Shown piece by piece: positions 23,527 through 28,908 of a DNA stretch of 28,908 bases (its first letter is position 1; each line of letters opens with the position of its first letter). Below the pieces are notes generated by a model. That model saw only the letters and a program-made list of their open reading frames with translations. It did no database searches and was not told the DNA's origin. Source of the DNA: Bacteroidales bacterium. Lineage in GTDB: Bacteria; Bacteroidota; Bacteroidia; Bacteroidales; UBA932. A program made the translations under genes and the position numbers. The stretch lies in NCBI GenBank assembly GCA_017615445.1, contig JAGAAD010000078.1, forward strand, positions 1-28,908. The letters run 5' to 3'.

Positions 23527-26500
23527 ATGCAGGTAAATGCAGCCGCCAGTGCTCTTTTAAAAAGCAGGATAGATTCTTCAAAAGAAATATTCTGCCGCTC
23601 GTTGTTTCTGTCTGCCCGCTGGTTCGTGCTCTCAGACTGTGCCCAAAAAGGTCTGCATTGCATCATACTTCCAAACAGCGAGGCTGCCGAGTATTGCGCG
23701 AACGACCTCTATAATCTTATAGACGGAGATAAAGTTTTCTTCCTTCCCGCTTCCGGAGCCGGGGTTGAACGAAGCAATTATAAATCCTCTCTGAGCGTGC
23801 AGAGGACTTCCGCCGTGCAGAGCATACTCTCGGCCCGCGAAGATGAACTGACCGTCATAGTCACCTTCCCCGAGGCGCTTGAAGAGCCGATACCCCTGAG
23901 CAACTCCATCACCTCATCGGCTTTCGAACTGCGCAAAGGTCAGGAAATATCCCACGGCGAAATAATAGAAAGGCTGGTCGACCTGGGTTTTGAGAGGGTG
24001 GATTTTGTCGCTTCCCCAGGCCAGTTTGCGGTCAGAGGCAGCATAATAGATCTGTTTTCGTATTCAGACAACGAAGCGGTCCGCCTTTCCTTCTGGGGAG
24101 ACGAGATAGAGATTATCCACACGTTCAACTGCAACACTCAGTTGTCCGGCGGGGAAGTGCCGTCCGTGCAGGTAATCTCGGATATGATCTGCAATCCTGA
24201 ATCGGCAAATCAGAACATACTCGAAGCCCTTCCTAAAGACTCTGTTATCTGGCTGGACTCTTCAGATATGTATAAGGAAAGGGGATTCTTCCCCCTTACC
24301 GCGAATTACAAGCGGGTCTATCTGGAACTCCCCATCGACCGTAAAGAAGAGGATGCCGTCCAGTTCAACATCACCCCTCAGCCGGTATTCAACAAAAACT
24401 TCGAACTGTTCACCGCTGACATCCGGACTAAAATAGAAAACAACTACAAAGTCCTAATCTACGGCGAAAAGCAGAGTCAAACAGACCGCCTGCGCTCCAT
24501 CCTCGAAGAAGAGCGCTGCCCTCTGCCGGAATTCATAAGCGGCAAAAACATCCACAACGGCTTCATCGACGAAGAAGCGAAGGTCTGCCATTACACGGAC
24601 CACGAAATATTCGACCGTTTCCACCGCGTCTCCATCCGTCGTTCGGTGGAAAAGACCGAGCAACTCACCCTCAACGATCTCGCATCCTTCAACATAGGCG
24701 ATTACATAGTCCACATCGACCATGGAGTCGGCGTGTTCGGCGGCCTCGTGCGCATCAAGGACGACTATGGCCGGATGAAGGAAGTGGTGAAGCTGACCTA
24801 CAAAGACGGCGACGTGGTGTTCGTGTCCGTGCACGCGCTGCACAAAATCTCGCGCTTCCGCCCGGCAGACGGCGAGCCGCCGCGCATCAACAAGCTCGGC
24901 TCGAAGACCTGGATCGCGCTGAAAAACGGCGCGAAGAACAAGGTCAAGGACATAGCGAAGGAGCTCATCCAGCTCTACGCCAAGCGCCGCGCCTCCAAAG
25001 GCTTCTCCTACTCGGCGGATTCCTACCTGCAGACCGAGCTCGAGTCTTCGTTCATGTATGAGGACACGCCGGATCAGGAGGAGGCCACCCGCGCGGTCAA
25101 GCGCGATATGGAGGAAAGTTGCCCAATGGACCGCCTGATCTGCGGCGACGTGGGCTTCGGCAAGACCGAAATAGCCATCCGGGCGGCGTTCAAGGCTGCC
25201 ACAGACGGCAAACAGGTGGCCGTGCTCGTGCCCACCACCATCCTTGCACTCCAGCACTACACCACCTTCAGCGCGCGCCTCGCCTCCTTCCCGGTCCGGG
25301 TGGACTACGTCAGCCGCCTGCGCACCCCGAAGGAGCTGGGCGCGATCAAAAAAGACCTCGCGGACGGGCAGATAGACATAATAATCGGCACGCACAAGCT
25401 TCTGGGCGACGGCTTCGAATTCAAGGACCTCGGCCTGCTGGTGATAGACGAAGAGCAGAAGTTCGGCGTGTCCGCCAAGGAAAAGCTGCGCCAGTTGCGG
25501 GCGGAGGTGGACACCCTCACCCTCACGGCGACCCCGATCCCGCGAACCCTGCAGTTCTCGCTGCTCGGCGCGCGCGACCTCAGCATAATCGCCACCCCGC
25601 CGGCCAACCGTATCCCCATCCAGACCGAAATAATCCTCTTCGACGAGAAGGAAATCAAGTCCATAATCGAGTATGAACTCCGGCGTGGCGGGCAGGTCTT
25701 TTTCCTGCACAACAATGTGGAGCAGCTGGACAGCATCGCCGAAATCCTGCACCGCCTGGTGCCGGACATGAGGATTTGCATTGCGCACGGCCAGATGCCG
25801 CCGAAGGAGCTCGAGGACAAGATGCTGGACTTCATCCGCGGCGACTACGACCTCCTTCTCTGCACTACCATAATCGAGAACGGCCTGGACATCCCGAACG
25901 CGAACACAATCATAATCAACCATGCGCAGAACATAGGCCTGAGCGATCTGCATCAGCTCCGCGGCAGGGTAGGCCGCTCGAACCGAAAGGCGTTCTGCTA
26001 CCTGATCGTGCCCCCGCTAGTGAGCATCACGGACGACGCCCGCAAGCGCCTCAAGGCCATCGAGGAATTCTCGGACCTGGGCAGCGGCTTCAACATAGCC
26101 ATGCAGGACCTGGACATCCGCGGCGCGGGCAACCTGCTCGGCGCCGAGCAGAGCGGCTTCATAATGGACATGGGCTACGAGACCTACCAGAAGATACTGG
26201 CCGAGGCCATGGAAGAGCTGGGAATCGAGAGCGGCAGCTCGCTGGGAGGACGCGCGGAAGCCCGGTTCAAGGCGGACTGCACGGTGGAGACTGACCAGCC
26301 GGCCTACATCCCGGACGACTATATAGACATCACCGCCGAGAAGATACGCATCTACAAGCAGCTGGATTCCATGAACTCGGAGAAGGAGATAGACCGTTTC
26401 CACGCTCAGCTGGCGGACCGTTTCGGCGAGACTCCTGCGGAGGTGGACAACCTGTTCGGTGTGGTGAAAGTCCGGAATCTGGGCGGTTCTCTCGGCTTCG

Positions 26501-26715
26501 AAAAGGTGATAATAAAGAACGGAATGCTGATCTGCTTCTTCATTTCTAACGCCCTGTCGCCATTCTACAAGAGCGACCAGTTCAACAAGCTTCTGGTCAA
26601 GATAGGAAACGAGTCCCCCTTCACCCTGAAGCAGAGCGACGGCAAGCTTAAGATTATCACCAGAGGAATAGATTCTGTGGAAGCGGCGCTCGGGACTTTG
26701 AAGAAGTTGCAATAA
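23527..26715 (+). CDS. mfd: Transcription-repair coupling factor Mfd
   Basis: Mfd removes RNA polymerase stalled at lesions and recruits UvrA. It has 1062 residues, slightly below the E. coli length. Order: N-terminal UvrB-like domain (FFLPASG, SPGQFAVRGSIIDLFSY), the RNA-polymerase-interacting domain (NIGDYIVHIDHGVGVFGGL, FVSVHALHKISRF), then the translocase with Walker A GDVGFGKTE (540-548), VLVPTTILALQHY, DEEQ box (641-644), LTLTATPIPRTLQFSLLGARDLS, TTIIENGLDIPNANTIII and QLRGRVGRS, and the C-terminal TRCF domain. The ATG at 23527 follows directly on the last DnaA-like box. Base composition rises along the gene: 43% GC at 23521-23580, 53% at 23641-23700 and 67% at 25141-25200 by hand count. 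It is the first rightward gene from the proposed origin. Confidence 0.97.
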   Translation: MQVNAAASALLKSRIDSSKEIFCRSLFLSARWFVLSDCAQKGLHCIILPNSEAAEYCANDLYNLIDGDKVFFLPASGAGVERSNYKSSLSVQRTSAVQSILSAREDELTVIVTFPEALEEPIPLSNSITSSAFELRKGQEISHGEIIERLVDLGFERVDFVASPGQFAVRGSIIDLFSYSDNEAVRLSFWGDEIEIIHTFNCNTQLSGGEVPSVQVISDMICNPESANQNILEALPKDSVIWLDSSDMYKERGFFPLTANYKRVYLELPIDRKEEDAVQFNITPQPVFNKNFELFTADIRTKIENNYKVLIYGEKQSQTDRLRSILEEERCPLPEFISGKNIHNGFIDEEAKVCHYTDHEIFDRFHRVSIRRSVEKTEQLTLNDLASFNIGDYIVHIDHGVGVFGGLVRIKDDYGRMKEVVKLTYKDGDVVFVSVHALHKISRFRPADGEPPRINKLGSKTWIALKNGAKNKVKDIAKELIQLYAKRRASKGFSYSADSYLQTELESSFMYEDTPDQEEATRAVKRDMEESCPMDRLICGDVGFGKTEIAIRAAFKAATDGKQVAVLVPTTILALQHYTTFSARLASFPVRVDYVSRLRTPKELGAIKKDLADGQIDIIIGTHKLLGDGFEFKDLGLLVIDEEQKFGVSAKEKLRQLRAEVDTLTLTATPIPRTLQFSLLGARDLSIIATPPANRIPIQTEIILFDEKEIKSIIEYELRRGGQVFFLHNNVEQLDSIAEILHRLVPDMRICIAHGQMPPKELEDKMLDFIRGDYDLLLCTTIIENGLDIPNANTIIINHAQNIGLSDLHQLRGRVGRSNRKAFCYLIVPPLVSITDDARKRLKAIEEFSDLGSGFNIAMQDLDIRGAGNLLGAEQSGFIMDMGYETYQKILAEAMEELGIESGSSLGGRAEARFKADCTVETDQPAYIPDDYIDITAEKIRIYKQLDSMNSEKEIDRFHAQLADRFGETPAEVDNLFGVVKVRNLGGSLGFEKVIIKNGMLICFFISNALSPFYKSDQFNKLLVKIGNESPFTLKQSDGKLKIITRGIDSVEAALGTLKKLQ

Positions 26716-26727
26716 TTATTAAATTTG
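26697..26727 (+). promoter_or_regulatory. Bacteroidetes-type promoter for coaX operon
   Basis: TTTG (26697-26700) and TAAATTTG (26720-26727) are separated by exactly 19 bases, matching the consensus fully. The -33 box lies in the last codons of mfd and the -7 box ends 11 bases before the coaX ATG, so coaX and its followers can be transcribed apart from mfd. Confidence 0.75.
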
Positions 26728-26738
26728 TCGGCTCAAGT

Positions 26739-27461
26739 ATGGCGAACCTGCTTATCGAGATAGGAAACACGGCGCTGAAGGCCGCCTGGGCCGAGGGGAA
26801 GACTCTCGGGAAGACGGTGCGTTATCAGGGAGAAAAACTCCACGGTTTCCTGATCGGAACCCTTCTGGCGAAGGAAAGACCCGATGTGCTGGTTCTGGCG
26901 TCTGTGAGGGACATCCCGGAGGAGGACATACGCGAGATAAGCGAAAGGTGCGGGCAGCTGGTCCTGATAGACAGGAATCACCCCGCGATTATGAGAGCCT
27001 ATGGCCTTCCTGAGTACCTGTCGCCCTCGCGCGCAGCCTCGATAATCGCGGCAAGGGAGCTTTTCAAGGGCAAACCCTGCCTTGTGTTCGACTTCGGAAC
27101 TGTGCTCTCGATAGACTCCATCGCCTCGGACGGAGCCTACCAGGGCGGAAACCTGTCGCTTGGGTGCCGCACGCGCTTCAAGGCGCTGAACCGCTACTCA
27201 AGGGCCCTTCCGCTGGTGGACACGCCGCTTGACCCGCCCGCAATCGGCACCTCCGAACCCTCGGGAATCGAGGCCGGAGTGATTTCGGGCATAGTGTTTG
27301 AAGTTGACGGGTACATAGCCGGCGCGCCCGGCAGTGTGGTGGTGTTCACCGGAGGTGACGCCAGTTATTTTGCAAGGCAGACCAAAAACTCGATATTTGT
27401 GGTCTCAAATTTAGTTTTGATGGGCTTGGCCACCATCTCGGAAGATTATGACAGGAAGTAG
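26739..27461 (+). CDS. coaX: Type III pantothenate kinase-like protein with altered active-site motifs
   Basis: CoaX phosphorylates pantothenate in the first step of coenzyme A synthesis. This protein has 240 residues, a normal length, and keeps the ASKHA-fold plan: LLIEIGNT (4-11), a DFGTVLSID stretch (118-126), YQGGNLSLGCRTRFKALNRYS (134-154), LPLV and VVFTGGDASYF. Three expected acidic or motif positions differ by eye: the first Asp of IDxGNT is E7, the GxDR motif with the catalytic Asp reads SPSR (95-98, S97), and DAGTA reads DFGTV (118-122). Activity is thus uncertain. Position before an outer-membrane protein gene and a secreted-protein gene is the arrangement I recall for Bacteroidetes coaX, so orthology is likely. 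It overlaps the next gene by 14 bases. Confidence 0.85.
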   Translation: MANLLIEIGNTALKAAWAEGKTLGKTVRYQGEKLHGFLIGTLLAKERPDVLVLASVRDIPEEDIREISERCGQLVLIDRNHPAIMRAYGLPEYLSPSRAASIIAARELFKGKPCLVFDFGTVLSIDSIASDGAYQGGNLSLGCRTRFKALNRYSRALPLVDTPLDPPAIGTSEPSGIEAGVISGIVFEVDGYIAGAPGSVVVFTGGDASYFARQTKNSIFVVSNLVLMGLATISEDYDRK

Positions 27462-28770
27462 GGTAAAACTCTTTATTTTGGCGGCGCTGATGCTGCCGGT
27501 TCTCAGTGCAAGAGCCGAGGACGGCGGTTCGTATGCCGGCTACACCCCATATTCCGTGTTCGGAATCGGCGAGCTGATGACCCCCGGAACAGCCTACAAC
27601 AAATCCATGGGCGGAGTGGGAATAGCCTCGCGCAACAACCGCTTCATCAACGTCCTGAACCCCGCCGCCGTGACGGCAAGGGACACCCTCGCCTTCATGT
27701 CGGATTTCTCGATCTACGAAACGAACAAGATTCTCCGCCAGGGCGACCACGTCTCCGCGAACAACCTGTTCAACATAAACAACTTCATCATCTCGTTCCC
27801 GTTGTTCTACAGCAAGACCACGGACGTGTCCATGATGGTTGGAATCAGGCCCTACAGCGCGACCGGGTACTCCTACGGCTACTACGACACCAATGTCACG
27901 ACCATCGCGACTGTGGGAAACGTGGCCCACTCCTACAGCGGTCTCGGCAGCGTCTATCAGGCTTTCGCCACCATCGGCGCGGAGGTCTTCGACCGGGTCT
28001 CCGTGGGCGCGGAGCTGACCCGCTATTTCGGCAACATCAAGAAGACCTACCGCGAGACCATCGCGGACGCGGCTTCGGTCGGCATCACCAAGACTAACGA
28101 GATGCAGCTCGGCGCGAACTCCGCGAAGTTCGGCCTGCAGTATGAGCAGCCTTTCGGCGACAAGTTCAGCATCGGAATCGGAGCGGTCTACGGCCTGGAT
28201 GCCCGTCTGGGCGGCCGCCTGATCAACACCGTCAGCGGCGGGACTGAAAAGAAAGACACAGTCCAGCTCGGCGGCGTGGGAGGCCAGCTTTTCCTGGCCG
28301 GCGAGACCGGGGCCGGCATAAGCCTGACCTACGGCTCCAAGTTCAGGGCGGAGGTGGACTTCACCCGCTCGGATTGGACCAACAGCGGATTCAGCTCGGT
28401 CAGCGGAATGGCGGTCAACGGCGCCAGCGGCCCGATCTTCACGACCGGCGTCTCGCAATCCGTCCGCGCCGGAGTGGAATATATCCCCAATCCCACCGAT
28501 ATCCGCTACTACTACAAACACATCGCCTACAGGGCGGGAGTGTACTACACAAAGGAATATTTCAGTGTCTCAGGCAACGAAATCTATTCCAAAGGCATCA
28601 CATTAGGGGCGACCCTCCCGGTGTTCCGCTGGAACAACGGCCTGACCGTTGGCATGGAAATTGGGCAGAGGGGATCACTTAAAAACAATATGGTTCGCGA
28701 AACCTATGTCGGCTTCAGCCTCGGAGTTAACTTGTACGACATCTGGTTCCAGCAGCCCATGTATGAATAA
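27448..28770 (+). CDS. Outer membrane beta-barrel protein, FadL/OmpP1-like
   Basis: This encodes 440 residues with a signal peptide (basic start, hydrophobic LFILAALMLPVLS, cleavage likely after ARA at about 24). The mature part opens with YTPYSVFGIGELMTPGTAYNKSMGGVGIA and NVLNPAAVTA, a pattern shared with FadL-like transport barrels, in which an N-terminal plug precedes the barrel. The remainder alternates aromatic and glycine-rich strands typical of a beta barrel, for example VGIRPYSATGYSYGYY and AYRAGVYYTKEYFSV. The substrate is unknown. The ATG at 27448 overlaps the coaX end by 14 bases, and a further gene follows 15 bases after its stop, so it is co-transcribed. The name is by pattern, not by close match. 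Confidence 0.82.
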   Translation: MTGSRVKLFILAALMLPVLSARAEDGGSYAGYTPYSVFGIGELMTPGTAYNKSMGGVGIASRNNRFINVLNPAAVTARDTLAFMSDFSIYETNKILRQGDHVSANNLFNINNFIISFPLFYSKTTDVSMMVGIRPYSATGYSYGYYDTNVTTIATVGNVAHSYSGLGSVYQAFATIGAEVFDRVSVGAELTRYFGNIKKTYRETIADAASVGITKTNEMQLGANSAKFGLQYEQPFGDKFSIGIGAVYGLDARLGGRLINTVSGGTEKKDTVQLGGVGGQLFLAGETGAGISLTYGSKFRAEVDFTRSDWTNSGFSSVSGMAVNGASGPIFTTGVSQSVRAGVEYIPNPTDIRYYYKHIAYRAGVYYTKEYFSVSGNEIYSKGITLGATLPVFRWNNGLTVGMEIGQRGSLKNNMVRETYVGFSLGVNLYDIWFQQPMYE

Positions 28771-28785
28771 ACAAATATCAAGGAT

Positions 28786-28908
28786 ATGAAAAGACTGATT
28801 ATTGCAATTCTGGCTATCGCCACCCTCAGTGCGGGCAATGTGTTCGCACAGGGAAAGTACGGTGCCGACAGCGCCGAGTGCATCAAGTACCTCTCGTACT
28901 ACAAAGAG
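28786..28908 (+). CDS. Secreted protein, probably TPR-repeat type, partial (3' end beyond window)
   Basis: Only 41 codons are visible, from the ATG at 28786 to the window end. The start MKRLIIAILAIATLSAGNVFAQ is a clear signal peptide, and the mature part begins GKYGADSAECIKYLSYYKE. In Bacteroidetes the gene after coaX and the outer-membrane protein commonly encodes a tetratricopeptide-repeat protein opening with a similar YGADSAEC stretch; this is recalled family knowledge and not shown by the few residues here. An AAGGAT stretch lies just upstream of the start. It is the last member seen of the coaX operon. Confidence 0.75.
   Translation, partial: MKRLIIAILAIATLSAGNVFAQGKYGADSAECIKYLSYYKE

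Noticed and set aside
24454..25953. A 499-codon open frame on the minus strand inside mfd
   Set aside because: Low-complexity composition typical of an antisense shadow in high-GC coding sequence; mfd motifs are continuous on the other strand.
27346..28521. A 391-codon minus-strand open frame over coaX and the outer membrane protein
   Set aside because: Antisense shadow; the plus-strand frames have signal peptide, family motifs and a consensus promoter.
1..28908. CRISPR arrays, tRNA or rRNA genes, insertion sequences and phage genes
   Set aside because: I saw no regularly spaced direct repeats, no cloverleaf or rRNA signature, and no transposase, integrase or phage structural protein in any credible frame.

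Overview
The window looks like a chromosomal segment from a member of the phylum Bacteroidota, most likely order Bacteroidales. Evidence: a two-subunit-type glycine decarboxylase (GcvPA), a dimeric class II GlyRS, a Bacteroidetes-type fumarate reductase/succinate dehydrogenase pair, an acidic TonB, the order coaX - outer membrane protein - secreted protein, and several promoters of the Bacteroidetes sigma form (TTG-N19-TAnnTTTG). Most coding sequence looks mid-50s % GC; two stretches (about 2.47-3.05 kb and about 23.3-23.5 kb) are clearly AT-rich. Genus cannot be fixed from the sequence alone.

Layout. 1-2329 (minus): glycine cleavage genes gcvT-gcvH-gcvPA, the last cut by the window edge. 2469-3415: an AT-rich small secreted-protein gene, then about 540 bp without a gene holding a composite of nested inverted repeats. 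3416-5394 (minus): an AAA ATPase with DUF4143-type C-terminus overlapping a lipoate-protein ligase by 4 bp; the ligase would lipoylate GcvH. 5601-11941 (minus): glyS - ThiL-like protein - dnaE, from its own promoter. 11978-17462 (minus): ybeY-mnmG-ruvA-sufS-sufE-sufT-like-folK, tightly packed, interrupted by a 123-bp inverted-repeat element between sufS and sufE. 17575-19507 (plus): tonB and hflX, separated by a strong terminator. 19508-23288 (minus): ruvB-frdA-frdB, with no frdC. 23289-23526: an AT-rich gap with a cluster of DnaA boxes. 23527-28908 (plus): mfd, coaX, a FadL-like outer membrane protein and the start of a secreted protein.

The main finding is that the window appears to contain the chromosomal replication origin. 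The gap between ruvB and mfd has two perfect TTATCCACA boxes in opposite orientation plus several near-matches and an AT-rich stretch. Genes to its left run almost all leftward and genes to its right run rightward. Two perfect and one near-perfect parS-like palindromes (TGTTCCACGTGGAACA) lie 8-10 kb to the left, in and around mnmG-ruvA-sufS. dnaA is not in the window.

Other points: the ThiL-like protein has lost most of the expected metal/nucleotide-binding aspartates; the CoaX protein lacks the usual GxDR aspartate; frdAB lack the membrane-anchor gene; two unrelated structured repeat elements occur in otherwise compact gene runs.
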